A stretch of 64,000 nt of DNA from Flammula alnicola. Lineage: Eukaryota > Basidiomycota > Agaricomycetes > Agaricales > Strophariaceae. Position 1 is the stretch's first letter; each line of letters starts with the position of its first letter. Positions 11,861 through 24,294 of the stretch are shown here, piece after piece. A program made the translations under genes and the position numbers. Under the pieces are notes generated by a model. That model saw only the letters and a list, made by a program, of their open reading frames with translations. It ran no database searches and was not told where the DNA came from. Where the stretch lies: the NCBI GenBank assembly GCA_015499995.1, contig JADNRV010000173.1:44077-108076 (forward strand), written 5' to 3'.

Positions 11861-12369
11861 TTAAAGGCCGAGGTTTACGGGACTGCAACCAACGGCGATG
11901 AGACCGTCTACACAATGCGATTAGCGTTTAACCAAAGAAATTATTCGACAATCGAGACGTACTGAAAGAGTTGTTGCTGCAGCACACAGGCTGGGAAGAG
12001 CTACGAAAAAGAAGGTAGGCACATTAGACAAGAGAAGAGCCAGACAAAAAGGAAACGTACCAAGATGCTCCTGATCCGACACCGATGGCGGTGATTGGGC
12101 TGCACTGAGCGCCAACCTGACCAGTGATAGCACCAAGGTCGAGGCCGATGAGAGAAGCCAAAAGCGTAGCCTGCTCAGACTTGGAATCCATGAGCTGGTT
12201 GCCTAAGATATATTAAATGAATAATTGAGTCCTCAAACAAACGTATAAGACAAAACATACAGCATTGGACGGGGCCAGTGTTGCAAGAGTTGTCGATTTG
12301 GGGGGCGGGGGCGGCAGCGACCAAGACGGCCATGAAGGCAGCGGTAAAGAGAGCGAGCTTGGAGAACAT
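11861..12369 (-). CDS. Class I hydrophobin
   Basis: A small secreted amphipathic protein that self-assembles at air-water or wall interfaces. Four exons on the minus strand, 12369-12261, 12202-12061, 12000-11963 and 11907-11861, join in phase into 111 residues. Residues 1-20 form a signal peptide ([20 protein letters not shown]). The eight cysteines are at 29, 36, 37, 70, 84, 90, 91 and 104, giving C-X6-CC-X32-C-X13-C-X5-CC-X12-C, the class I spacing. Introns are 42-60 nt with regular GT/AG ends: GTATGT, GTACGT and GTACGT donors. The C-terminus GCSPVNLGL is typical of agaricomycete members. All parts needed for function are present. Its neighbours suggest no cluster. Confidence 0.95.
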
Positions 12370-12467
12370 TGTGAAATGAGTGTAGTGAGGGTGGGTGGCT
12401 TTAAGTGCTTTGAGAGAAAAGACGAAGTGGGTATTCGACTGAAGATTTGGGAGGATAGACACCCAGC

Positions 12468-12475
12468 CTTTATAG
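12468..12475 (-). promoter_or_regulatory. TATA box of the hydrophobin gene
   Basis: On the minus strand, GCTATAAAGG lies about 100 bases upstream of the ATG at 12369. This is a strong TATA element at a position common for highly expressed hydrophobin genes. Confidence 0.6.
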
Positions 12476-12479
12476 CATT

Positions 12480-13859
12480 CTTGAATGGTCCGAGTTGAGC
12501 CAAAACATTTTTTTTTTCTTTCCTTCGAGGGTCGTGGATTGTCTGACACACAGAAAAAGACGCTAGAAGCAGGATCAATTATGTAAATGCACCGCTTTAA
12601 CATGAATGGACGACCGAACAAGCATCGCCGTTACTTATTGCCGTTTCGCAATTTACCGTGATTGGATCCGGAGCTATAGGCGTTTGCGTGTGCAGTGTAA
12701 ATTCAGTAATTGGGAGAATTGCTCATTTTCTTTACGGCGAGCGCCCCGTACTTACGGTCTTTGGTGAGAGGAAAAGGACTTATGACTTCCCAGGTTCCGA
12801 AGGAATTGTCAGTCGCCGGGTGTGTTTAGTACGCCAGATGCGGATTTCCTCCCAGTTCTGTCTGGGCATATTTCTCCTTGGGGTCAAATACGGCGATCAG
12901 TGGAGACCCTGAACGATCTGCAGAGGAAGCGTAAGGATGAGCGCGTCGGCGCGATACGTGGCTGACTTGCTAACAACTTCCTCGACTCGGAAGCAATGCA
13001 GTATTCTTCTTAGTCTTCCTTCTCTTCTCGTGAAAAAGGTAGAGCACAGATAATCCCGGGGAACGACGCCTTGCCCGAGAAACAATCGAATTTACAATAT
13101 CTTGGTAGGCAGTCAACTTAGGACAACGTATATCAGCTGGTGCTTATGCTGAGCAGCTGAGAGATTCAGTTGTGACGGAGCTTCGTAAAATGCTTCCAGG
13201 GTGAAGGTCTTGTTAAGAGGTAGGGTCAAGAGGTGTGCACCGGCAATTGCCGGCATACAGCCTAGGGAGGGGGGAGGTCCTGTCGTGGCTTATCCAAATA
13301 AAAATTTGAAGTACATTTTTGGCAGAATAATACATCTAGAGGGTTCCTGCAAAGTATTATACACTGTTTCCATGAATTTACGGCCCACATAAGCTCAACA
13401 GCAAGAATGTGTCCAGATTTGGACACATTATGTCAGCGGTCGGATCGGCCCGAACATGGTTAGGTAGCAGATGAGTCTTAGTTAGGAAAGTCTGATCAGG
13501 CACGTGATAGTTTATTTCCTTTTTTGGAATGGCTAAGGGGGGAGGGTTAACGAAGCCTTATCCAAATAAAAGTACCTAGTATATCTGAAAAAAAAATTGC
13601 ATACCTCTTGGGTAGGGTCGGAGGAACATTGCTGGCAATGGCAATGTTGACATGTGTACGGTTATGCATTGGAATTTGACCAATCATGAAAACTTATCCA
13701 TTCTAGGTTTAAGCTTCAACGTTCAACCTTTCGACCTCCAGCGATTTTCTTTGGCATACTAATCGACATCGATATTGTGAGTGCTCAGTTTCTCTAAGGG
13801 AGGGCGTCCAGGAAAGGAAGGCCTATTACGTCATAAGTACTTCGGAGTCTTCCGACTAG
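12480..13859. other. Intergenic region, no gene seen
   Basis: Only short frames without motifs are present. The region is moderately AT-rich and shows no clear RU copy. Confidence 0.4.
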
Positions 13860-14140
13860 ATAAATCACTGCGTTTTGCCCAAAATATAAGGGGGTGTCTA
13901 TAGGTGCAATAAGACATGTATCGTAGTCATAGATGGCAAAATCGTACCTATTGTAACAAATAGAGGGGTTCTTTAGGTGAATAATATCAAACCGTCAATG
14001 TGCCAGCTAAAGGTTGCCACTATTAGGCCGATAGATTACAAATCGTAAATATAGTACCCTCGACAGGCCAAGTCTTATTCCTGCCAGATAGAGGTATGCT
14101 ACTATTTACAAAAAATAGTACCTATAGGAGGGCCTATTTT
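13860..14140. repeat. AT-rich repeat-like block, left member
   Basis: This block shares several words with 15150-15390, such as ACTATT, TAGAGG, GGCCTATT and CTATAGG, spaced irregularly. The pair brackets about 1 kb of other sequence. It may be a decayed AT-rich mobile element; no terminal repeat could be fixed. Confidence 0.3.
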
Positions 14141-14162
14141 TTCCATTCCACATGCTTGCCTC

Positions 14163-14840
14163 AGGCGTTTGAGACGACTAAGTTCGTTCAAACTCCGAGT
14201 CCCCAGGTGCGAAATTTTCTCACATTCCTTCTTATCATCATCTCCCTTTACTTTACAACCGTCATCCATCCCGTTCGATGCGCTAGCCCCACAGCCGTCT
14301 ACAAGCCTAGGCAAAGGGTTAGAATCCTATTCAAGTGAGGCACTCACCTGCAGTCTCTTATTCCGATGCTGACGGCCATCTCAGGACGTGACTTGGGAAA
14401 CCAAACGGTGAGTGTTGGTTCAACTCTTTGCATATGAAGTACCCTTCTGACACTCTAAACATCTGTGTATCCAGCCCAATCAGACACAGGTCGTCGGACA
14501 TCCACAGCACGTCGCCACATTTTTGACCCCCACCGTCATGCAGGTTTGGATTGCTTGTCATCTTGATTCTTGGATGATTGTGGTGAGTAGATTACATTGT
14601 ATGTCCACGGATTGTAAATCTCTTCGACGTTTCACGATTCAAGTTACCTTGCGAGGGTTGGGCCAATCCCCCTTTTCTTCATCGTGTTGCTGTCTGCGCC
14701 TCGTTCGGCCATATCGTAAGTTGTCGCTGCCGTTTTATGTAACTTACCATCGTCTAGAATATTGTCAACTACTCTGGGTGGTGAGCAAGGTAAGCCTCGC
14801 TGTTTTCCAGATTTCCACAACAACTGCCTTCTGAGGCCAT
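14163..14840 (+). other. Possible remnant of an intron-bearing gene
   Basis: Short exon-like pieces with plausible splice borders occur in order: one reading AFETTKFVQTPSPQ, one reading GRDLGNQT, and one reading QTQVVGHPQHVATFLTPTV ending before a GTTTGG donor. I could not join them into one frame or assign a family. It may be a gene fragment trapped between the two AT-rich blocks. Confidence 0.2.
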
Positions 14841-15149
14841 CTTCTCTTTTTTAGCCCGCCTTCCTCTCTTTGCAATGCATATCCTCTTCCACTCTCATCA
14901 GGCATGTAAAAGGATGCGTTCTACAAGACAGACAACGACACATCATCTCGGTATGTTATATGCATTTCCCATATTGATATTCAGACTGATTTCCGATAGA
15001 TTTCTGGTTTGCTGGTAGACTATGTAGAGGTATTGCCCCCGCCACCAATCATATAGTGCTTCAGGGAGTAAATGTAGTTACTTGAGTATATTACCAGTTA
15101 TAAATGTGATTTCATTTCGTACATCCGAAATATCCGAAACCTGTGGGAA

Positions 15150-15390
15150 TGGCTGCCGTGACAAATAGTGGGATGATTGTACCCACTATTGCTATGGAAT
15201 AGAAGTCTTCATTGGCGATATATAGTAGGCCTCTATAAGTCCTATCATTGACCTATGGAGGCCACTATTTAGGCCCCAAATTTGTACGCATAAACGGCAA
15301 AATAGAGGGTAATATATTTCAAAAATGGGTGGCCTCTATTCGTCTCGAAATATACCTAATAGATGGCTAAATAGATGGCTTCTATCTTTC
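15150..15390. repeat. AT-rich repeat-like block, right member
   Basis: Counterpart of 13860-14140, with the words CCACTATT, AGGCCTC, TAGAGG and repeated AATAGATGGC. It ends where RU-like sequence begins. Confidence 0.3.
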
Positions 15391-16640
15391 GCCACAAACG
15401 CAGTGAATCGCGACGCGTGTTCATATTCCCTTTCTCTCTCTTCATCATCATCACCACTACCGACGCGTCTCAACCATCTAGCACTCGCTCGCCGTCTACA
15501 CCTTGTATGTATTTCGAGCCAGCTGCTGAGGAAACGCCACTACGCGAAGGAAGATACTTGGCGGCTTCGTGGGTATGGATCGTCTCAAGACCGTCTCTGT
15601 CTCCTCTCGCCGTCTTCTGACTCCCATCTTGTTACAGGCTCTTTGTGACAGTATCTCTCTTCCTTTTGACTGCGTGAGAATTGGCTCATGTAGCATATAC
15701 GCTCAACAGGCATTGTCACCAATGGCACCCACGCTGACCAATTCCTTAGGTCATACAACTCACGCCTGTCTCTATATCCCACTTGGTGCGTCGTTAAATT
15801 AACGTTCTTCTCTATTAAACCTCCCCGAATAACTTTTGTTTTTCATCGCATAGGCGTTTTGGATACTTGTTGTGTCATTCCGAAGTACGCCGATATTGCT
15901 CTTGCTTGCTCTTGCTATTCGTCTGGCTCGATCCTGAGTCAGACAATTGTGTTGAAATCTCGCAGTCAGCCTTCTGCACTGAGTCTCATGTCCATTCACT
16001 CAGAGCGCTGGTGGTTGGCTTTGTAGCCACTATTCGATGTGCGCTTCCCTAAAATTTCACGCATATATGAATATAGATGTGCATATAGTATGCACCCCCG
16101 CGCCCACGTACGCAAGCATGGCCGTCTACAGAGAGCTGCAGATTGAGCGAAGTACACCAGTTGGACTTGAAGCGCACGATTCATTGGTTCTTTGCGCGAC
16201 TTGGATAACTGTGTTGGGTTACGTCTGTTTTCAGCTCTCTACACGTGTGCGTGGGGTGGGGCGACGAATTGCGAGAGCGCCAACTTTTTCGATGTCCCCC
16301 AAGTTTCTCGATTCAGGATGTAAAGTCCTTTGCTCTATTCGTCTTCTGTTCCTAGTATCGAGCTCTGTCAGTCAGTGCTGGATGGTCTTCTCGAACGCCG
16401 CAGAACCTCTTCTTCATGTGAGCCTCCATCGGGACTCAACTGTTCCGTTAATCGGTCGATCTGCTGCAGCTCTACTCCGCTACACGGGTATGTGGGACAT
16501 GGAGCGATGAGTTTGCAAGTGCGCCAACTGAAGTCTTTGATGTCATCACTTCCGTATACAATCCATTATCATCCCGCCCCAACCACGCACGCGCACGAGC
16601 GGGAGAGCCGTGGTCGTGAATGAGCCACGTTAGCTTGGCT
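15390..16640 (+). repeat. RU repeat, diverged copy
   Basis: Carries the ordered RU words: a CATCATCATCACCACTACCGACG anchor in degenerate form, CTCCTCTCGCCGTCTTCTGAC, a GAGAGCTGCAGATTGAGC segment and a GTGGGGCGACGA segment. It is closest to the copy at 41.1-42.2 kb. No long open frame is present. Edges are approximate. Confidence 0.6.
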
Positions 16641-16999
16641 TACTTGAACGCTTTAGGTGGTCAAATTGATCGTAGCTTGGCTAACTGTAGAGGATCCATC
16701 CGCTGGCCAACTCTCCTCTTCTAAGGCCCTCGCATAATCGACATCAAGCGATTCTGGATTGTCCGCCATGAATATAACAAATAAACAGATCTGGATCCCG
16801 ACTGCCCTCCTTAGGATATCCAACCCACACCTCAGTGCTCAGCGCTCAGCGTCAACCCAAGGTCCAAACCGTCCAACTCAACACCCATAACGTAGCGCGG
16901 ATTGGTGTTGTTTTTGTCCCTTCATTCCCTTGATTGTGTTATCTTTCTTTATGCTGATACGTATCCATCCTACATTTATAAAAACCCGTCCATGCTGTA

Positions 17000-18200
17000 A
17001 GGTCCATGATGAGTGGTGAGAAATGCGAGATGCGTCGAGGTAGTTTCCAATTCCTGAAATTACGGCATGGCTTGGGACGCCCGGAATTGTCCGAGCAAAT
17101 GAGGTTCTTTCTCTTTCCCATCATCCTCGCACCTCGACCATCGTCTCTTCAACTTTTCATCGTGGCACATCGATATGCTGTCCACTATCGACATGTTACA
17201 ACCCTTTCTAAATCTACACAGCTGACGGCGTCCTAACTAGCCGATGGGGCTGTTCTATTTTGCGCGAGAGAAGATACTCGGTGGCTTGGTGAGTTTACCT
17301 ACGGATCCTCTCTGTGTTCCTCTCGCTTTTTCTGACTTCTTGCTTCCCATTAGTCCACTGCATTGTTTCGTTTCCATTTTGGTCCAGGTGATCCTACAGC
17401 ACCGACGTTCTTCGGGCCGCAGGCATGGTGGTCCCGCCATGACCTGCAATAACCTCTCGTCTGGCTCTTCATAACGCCTCGCTGTCTCTCTATTCCATCG
17501 GTGCGTCGTTCCTACTCTACTCTACTTCCTTCCAGGCTCACTTCTTCTACTCTGCATTGTTAGACGGCTTGAATGCTTGTCGTGTCGCGCCGAGGTACGA
17601 TTCTATTTCTATTGCTTGTTATCACCATTTATATGGCTGGATTCTGGGCCGGCTTGCATATCCAGCCACCCACCCATCCTCGCGTGTGCGGCCTTCCCGC
17701 ATATTAATAGAGCTGCGGATTCAGCCGTGTTCGCAGTTGGACTTGACATCTTATCGATCGGGCGGTTCATCGGTTCTCCGTGTGACCCCCAAATGGCTAT
17801 CTGTCGTATACCTCTATCCTGCCGCTCTTCTATGTGCGTACGTTGGGCGTGGAGCGACGAGGATGTTGAAAGTCCGCGTTTTCGGTGTCTTCCCCCCTGT
17901 CGTCATCGTTATTCCTCTTCCAAAAGAATTCCTACATGCAGAACTCCATGCCATCTAGTCCATGCACGGCGTGCGAGATTCAGGAGAGGGGGCGAGAATT
18001 GGAGGATTCAGTTAGCGTTCCTTGCTTGAAGCTTTTAAGGCTTCCAGTTTTCTCGATCGCAGCCGTACTACGGCCTGCGAGCTTGGCTAACTGTGGGTTC
18101 CTGCCATGAATCCTCCCTCTAAGCTACGCTACGCTGCGCGTGTGGTGCGTTTTTGGACGCCGAGCTGTGTCTGATTTGTGGGTTGAATGTGGTTGGGATC
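17000..18200 (+). repeat. RU repeat, copy with clear 5' anchor
   Basis: Starts with GGAATTGTCCGAGCAAATG, then CATCGTGGCACATCGATATG and an ACTATCGACATGT word. It continues through CTGTGTTCCTCTCGC and a GGGCGTGGAGCGACGAG word to the 3' words near 18130 (GGTGCGTTTTTGGACGCCGAG). This is the usual unit order. Only short frames without motifs are seen. Confidence 0.65.
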
Positions 18201-18229
18201 CCTTGACGTTGGTGATGTCTACTTTGTAT

Positions 18230-19440
18230 GCTTCGATTTTCGTTCTCTTTCTTCCATTCCTTCTTTGTCCTTCGTCAGCGCAAATCAATGGAGTAGCCTT
18301 GCATCACCTGCAAGGTATCCGATTCCCTGCGATTCGATGCTAGACGGCCCTGTATTCCACATGAACCCAAAGAATGAAGGGTCGTCATCTCCGAAACTTT
18401 GCCCCTGGTTTCCGCAATCTTTCTCTAAATTCAACTCCTTTGTGTCTATCAGTCTACAATACACCGAAACGTGCAATAGCGATCGTGGCACGGCAAAGAA
18501 TCGAGTGGTTTTTTTTTGTCCATGCAGGATGGAGGACCCTAGTGAGGCTTCTGACTGTCTGAGCTCCTGCTTTAATCTTTATTTCTTCCCATCTAACCCC
18601 GTATTTCAACATCGCAGATATCGACGTGCCGATTCAGTCCTCGGGGTCTGGTAGCCGTGAAGGGGGCGAGCCGCACCCGGAACGGGTAGCGGTGCTCGCC
18701 GATATCAGTTTTACGAGTAGCCAAGCGAGGAAGGCGTTGAGTGCAACGGTGTGTGTGTTTTATGGAAACATTGCTCGTTTGTTTTGAGGTTCATAGTTAT
18801 CGCATAGCTTGCAGTCGAGTGGCTGCTTAACTACCCCGGTGGACGAAGACTCCTCTGCTGCATCCCCTGCAGCGAGCGCCGCTTTGCCTGGTGTAACTCC
18901 TGGGCTTAAGGATATTCCCTCGCGCCATAGGTTTCTACGATTTGCTGGGGCCACAGACCTTGTGTCAACCAGTGATATCCATGGTGATTACGCTGTAATC
19001 CACCTCCTCCGTCTACTTACAGTCACATGGGTTCACAGAATGTCATGATCGGCGTCACACATCACAGGAAATCAGTGGTGTTCAGATTCGTATGGAACGC
19101 GATATGATTGCGCTTCGCTGCTCTGCCTGCTGAGGTGGTGCCTGCTGAGGTGGTCGAATGATCGCATATGCGCAGAGAACGTTCGAGATGTAAAATCTAT
19201 TATCTGGACACCAGATTACGAAGATGGGCGTTAATCACCGCCCAGTCTGACGGTTCTCCCCAATTCCTGCAATTTCCCAAAACATGTGAGTAGCCTTGGT
19301 TCCGTTTATGTCACAATCCCTGTGTCTCGTCCATTCGGTTTCTCCGGTTGCATACACGCTGCATCCCCCTCGATCTCTACCGGCTTCACAACCCCGAATG
19401 CAATTATATATCGGTCTTATCCGTGTCTTAGGGAGAACGC
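18230..19440. other. Gene-poor region before the ALDH gene
   Basis: No gene is recognised. A short frame at 18809-19048 shows no motif. The last 100 bases include the TATA element of the aldehyde dehydrogenase gene. Confidence 0.4.
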
Positions 19441-19446
19441 TTTCAC

Positions 19447-19453
19447 TATAAAA
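19447..19453 (+). promoter_or_regulatory. TATA box of the ALDH gene
   Basis: TATAAAA lies 83-89 bases upstream of the ATG at 19536. The promoter appears intact even though the coding region is damaged, which suggests recent inactivation. Confidence 0.55.
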
Positions 19454-19535
19454 CAGGGCTCGTATCCGCCCCCTTTTCCCTCACTATCCGATTTATATCC
19501 TACTCATCACACATCCATATGCATCCATCTACACC

Positions 19536-22024
19536 ATGTCGGGCACATACACGCACAAATTTGACACCGAGGCATACAAAGGCGATGTCACCATTCATAC
19601 TGGGTCAGTTGATCTTAGTTATTGACGAGATATGCGATTTATCATTGTCACAGCTTGTTCATAGGTGGCTAATGGGTCGCCCCAGTTGAAGGCGGGAGCA
19701 TCGAGTAAGTCAATGGTTTCCATCGTCTAGACCATCTGACTGGGGCCTCATTTCTGATTTGCCTCTGAAACAGGGTCGTTAATCCTGGCAAGTTTGAAAA
19801 CCGCACTTCTTCGTGGAAGCAGAGACCGTACTGGCCCCTCAGAAATCGCTCACAGCTACGGGAAAGGTCGTCACTTCTCTCTCCGTAGGAACGAAGAAAG
19901 ATGTTGATCTGGCAGTAGATGCTGCGCTGAAGGTGAGCATTTGGTAGAACATTGGGCATATTATCACCGCATAGATGGCTTAGCCGGACTCGTATCCTTC
20001 CTTTCTCCTGTGTTCTCATGTCGGATGCGGGCAATTTAACTGACTCAAATATTCGACTTTCTTCAGGCCTACAAAACAACGTGGGGCTTACGCTGTCCTG
20101 GAAGTGAGCGTGGAAAGCTCATCAACAAGCTCGCAGACTTGATCGAGAAGCACATTGACAAATTCGCTGCATTAGAAGCTTTGGACGTTGGTATGTCGAT
20201 CTATCTCGCATTACAGCCCCCCGTCCTGGTGGTACAACGTTCATTTCTAGAAGAAGTCGCTAAAATTTTGACGTCCTTTGTGTGAACAGGAAAGGTTTTT
20301 AAAAATGCGAAGTACATGGACATCACAGGAGCCATCTCCACTTTCCGATACTATGCGGGATGGGCTGATAAAGTCCAAGGCAAAACAATTGAGGTATTCA
20401 CACTATGCGCTCGCCTCAGTGGCAAAGTCATGAAACTAACCCCGGATACAGACGCGAGACACCAAGTTTGCCTATATTAGGCATGAACCATATGGTGTAG
20501 TGGTCCGTAACATCCTTCCGTTTGATGACCAGGAATTCCGCTGACGACAAGGCTTTGCAGGGTCAAATCGTTCCCTGGAACTTTCCGATGGTGACTTTCG
20601 ATATCATATCTACTTATGACGTCCAGATATTCACGATTTCCTCGCCTCATATTCTAGTTTATGGTCGGATGGAAGCTCAGCCAGCGCTCGCAACGGGAAA
20701 CACGATCATCCTGAAGCCATCGGAGATAACTCCCCTCTCTGCTCTCAAGCTAGCAGACCTCATCAATGAGGCTGGGTTCCCCCCGGGCGTTGTCAACATC
20801 GTTAATGGCTACGGTGAGTTCTGTTTACCTCGGCATGTCATCGCCAGTGCTGTCTGCTCACCAGTACCTTCGATTCTTAGGACATACAGTTGGACAGGCC
20901 ATCACAGAACGCCCTCAGATCCAGAAGGTGGCGTTTACAGGGAGCACCCTCACCGGTAGGAAGGTACCGAAAGCCTCTGCCGAGACGAATCTCAAGGTCG
21001 TGACGCTCGAGCTGGGAGGCAAGAGCCCCACAGTAATTTTCGACGATGCAGCACTTGATCAGTCCGTTCAGTGGGCGTCAATCGGTATTTTGTGAGTGCC
21101 GCCACCTCGAATATTCACCAATAACATCTGACACTCCTCGTACCTTCGTACAGCTTTAACATGGGTATGTTGTCCGGACGGTTTATGGAAGCCGAAATGC
21201 AATTGTTAATGGATTCTCTCTTAATATCTAGGACAGGCCTGTAGTGCGGACTCTCGCATCTTCGTTCAAGAAGGTATTTACGACGCCTTCTTGGCAAAGT
21301 TCACAGAGGTTGCTCGAGGGCTCGCCCGGAACACCGGCGACCCATTCACCTCCGGAACTGAACACGGTCCTCAAGTTTTCCAGCTCCAGTTCGATGTCAG
21401 TTCCTGATATTCCTGAAAGTATAACAACCTAATCACTAACCCCCACTCTCGATTCGATAGCGCGTTATAAATTATATTGATATTGGCAAGCCCCACGGTG
21501 CGAAGGTCCATATCGGGGGCGAGCGGCACGGAACAGAGGGATTCTTTATCAAGCCCACCATCTTTACTGAGTGCAGCCCCAGCATGAGGATATCGCAGGA
21601 GGAAATATTCCGTCCCGTGTCTACGATTACCATGTTCAAGACAGAGGAGGAAGCTATTGAGATGGCGAACAATACTGTCTATGGGCTGGCGTGCCATATC
21701 TTCACGCAGAACATCAGTCGGGGAATCAGAGTGGCGCATGCTCTCGAGGCTGGCAGTGCTTGGGTGCGTTCTTCAGGTTTTGTTAGCACTATCTTGTATC
21801 ACCTGATTAGCCCCCGCATCAGGTCAATAGCGCGCAAACTACCGAGCCAAGTGTGCCATTGGAGGCTACAAGCAGTCCGGTTTTGGACGCCAGTTGGGAG
21901 AATATGCCCTCGATACGTATATTTCTACTTATAGTTGGCACACCGTTAGCAACAGTGTTCATTCGTTTGCCCTTTCAGATATACCCAAGTCAAAGGTGTC
22001 CATATCAGCATTGACTCCAATTAA
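19536..22024 (+). pseudogene. NAD(P)-dependent aldehyde dehydrogenase, disrupted
   Basis: At least eleven exons encode nearly the whole of a fungal aldehyde dehydrogenase of about 500 residues (oxidises aldehydes to acids). The start reads MSGTYTHKFDTEAYKGDV. Recognisable parts in order are [29 protein letters not shown], the catalytic-Glu motif LELGGKSP, the catalytic-Cys motif GQACSADS, and the end GYKQSGFGRQLGEYALDTY with TAA at 22022-22024. Lesions seen: TAA at 19670-19672 where a Gly-Gly-Lys-Trp segment is expected; one base missing near 20681 (AGCCAGCG, expected three C); one base missing near 21860 (CCATTGGA, expected three T); and CGT at 21611-21613, giving EEIFRPV for the usual EEIFGPV. 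One intron, 19788-19855, has a GC donor (GCAAGT). The single-base losses are both in homopolymers and could be sequencing errors; the stop codon is harder to dismiss. Confidence 0.85.
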
Positions 22025-22590
22025 ATGTAATCGATACGTCGTGATTTTGGTACTAGGAATACGTAGAATTTCATTGGTTGTTGTGCTATCGAATATACTC
22101 TACATGTGCTCACATTTGGATTCTGTCGCCCTCAATCAGCCTGAGTCCATAGAATACTTGTGCTACGGGAGGGGGGAGATGGTGCTCGGCTAACTGTTTT
22201 GTCGGAATACACCTCTCTTCAGCTCTACCCTCCTCTATTGTACATGCGCACGCCGGGCACGGTGTAGCGACGAATTTTACTAGGTATCCGCAGACCTGCG
22301 GGGGCGCTCGCTTCGCCATCCTAACAGCGTGTGACACATGCAATTTTTGTAGGTCTCTGAACACGAAAGAAACACAAAAACCTTCTTAATTTTTTGTGAT
22401 ATATTTATACAATACATAAAAATCTATCCAATCCCAAGATTTCAAAGGAAGAGGGAAAATAATGATTGAAATATAGCGCACGCAACATGGGCTGAAAATG
22501 GGGCCGCTTTTTGTAGCAAAAATTGGCTTTGTTTGTTCGCCAGTTCAAATAGTTCAAATATCTTTTTTCTTTTGCGTTTCTTTGTTGTCG
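22025..22590. other. Intergenic region after the ALDH gene
   Basis: No gene is recognised. Fragments of RU 3' words occur near 22190-22300. AT-rich sequence at 22370-22480 may be terminator DNA. Confidence 0.4.
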
Positions 22591-22940
22591 TTATGTTCTT
22601 CTTCCCGATTCTAAACCACCGGTTCCATGGACGTGCGCATAGATTCAAGGGGGACAGTTGGGCCACGGACTCAGTTAGCCTTCAAGCTTTAAAACTCCTC
22701 GATCGCAGCGCCATGCCAGGAGTGACTGGTGAGCGCTTGAGCGCTGAGCTTGGTTAACTCAGACTGATCTGGAGTCTTACAACAGTCTAAGCTGTCCTCA
22801 GTCTCAGCTATGTTGTGCATGTGGATGGTGTCTCGAATTGCGCGTTTTGGATGCCGAGTCGGGTCGATTTGTGGTCGGATGTCCTAGGATGGTTGCGATC
22901 TGGAGCTTTTTGTGGTTTGTGTGATATTCACAGCCAGGGC
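22590..22940 (+). repeat. RU 3' segment, close match to 42.2-42.54 kb
   Basis: From ATGGACGTGCGCATAGATTC to GATATTCACAGCCAGGG the sequence closely follows 42229-42525, with a few short indels. The match includes CTGATCTGGAGTCTTACAAC and the GCGCGTTTTGGA word. This pair is among the youngest duplicated pieces of the RU family. Confidence 0.75.
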
Positions 22941-24030
22941 AAAGATGTTGCTGGGTGGTGAGTTACCCTCTACGTCTCCTCTCGCCTTCATCTTACTACC
23001 CTCTTCCTATAAGCTCATGTCCTCCTTGTACCTGTGGGGTGGGCTCCTACAGCATCTACGCTCAACAGGCGTGATTTGTACTCTCCGTGGTCTATCCTTT
23101 AGGTTATCCAACGTGTCCCATCATCTGTCACAGTTGGTATGTCGTCCTACTCTCCTATTCTATCTCCATAGCTCACTTCTTCTTTGTGGTGCTTAGGTCG
23201 GTTTGGGTACGTGTCGTATGGTTCCTTGCGAGCGCTTGATCCGAGGTCGGTTTTGAAGTCGATCTCTCTTTTCACGCTCCTTCCTCCATGAACTCATGAA
23301 TGCGTTCCTTCTTACTTACATGCAGAGGTGCATATGCGCACATGCACGGACGCACGATGCCCACAGAGATTTGCACATCTGGTCATGTACGCAGTTGGAC
23401 TTGGACTTGAAGGTCCTCTCGAGCGCACGATCTGTTTGTTCTCCGTGCGACTTGGCTAACTGTTATACATCTTATCGGGGTGGCGCGGCTCTTCTCTATT
23501 CTTGCGTGGGGCATGGAACGCCACCATTGTCTTTGACCTTGCAGCAACAAGCCTCCATCCAACCCATGCAAGCAGTGTTCATAGATTCGAGGGAACAGAG
23601 AGACGCAGTCACCAACTCCGTCAGTGCTCCTGTCTGAAAGCCTAAGCTTCCAGTCTTCTCCCTCGCAGCATGTACTATGAGGCGTGGCGCCAAGCTATCC
23701 TTTAATAGAGCTTATAAACCATGCGTGCGTGGATGGATGGGGTTGATTTCTGCGTTTTTGGGACGCCGACTTGGGTTTGTGGGTGGGATGTCCTGCTTAA
23801 ATATGTAGGATGGTTGGGTTGTTATGCTAAGAGAGTGCGATAATCTTTCACATATGCCGCTTTGGGCGGGCCATGGGGGTAGAAATGGCGCTGGCGGTGT
23901 ACAAATTGTCTGTCCTTTGCTCGCTTTGTTTTTCTTCTTCATTCTTCCTCCCTTGTCACCTATTGACCTTGGTCGTGTTTTCAACTCGAGGATTCAGATA
24001 GAAATCGCAATGGCTTGATCTGCCTTCTCG
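22940..24030 (+). repeat. RU repeat, internal to 3' end
   Basis: Contains the CTCCTACAGCATCTACGCTC, GAGATTTGCACATCTGG and GTGGGGCATGGAACGCC words. It ends with the 3' terminus CACCTATTGACCTTGGTCG followed by TCAGATAGAAAT. The same terminus, inverted, lies just right of the palindromic gene pair (28050-28130), and a direct copy lies near 53630. Confidence 0.6.
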
Positions 24031-24294
24031 GCCGTGACCACGTACCTAGCTATGTATCTATGCGACGAAAATGCGCATATATAAGAGCAGTCCTCACGTG
24101 AGATGTGTTTCCAATATGAGGCAGGCCAGGGTGATTATGCATATATGGATGCCTGACATTGAGAAGGAGGCATTTATACGGACAGGTGATTTGCACACAA
24201 ACAAAGCTATCAGTTACAAGCGGTGAGAGTCGTAGTACGTTCAACGATCGGGCGACATATTCAAGATGTGGATGCCGGAGTCTCGACAAATTCA

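Noticed and set aside
12175..12621. Long uninterrupted 148-residue reading of the hydrophobin region
   Set aside because: It reads through the first intron and includes the 5' leader; the spliced four-exon model restores the eight-cysteine pattern.
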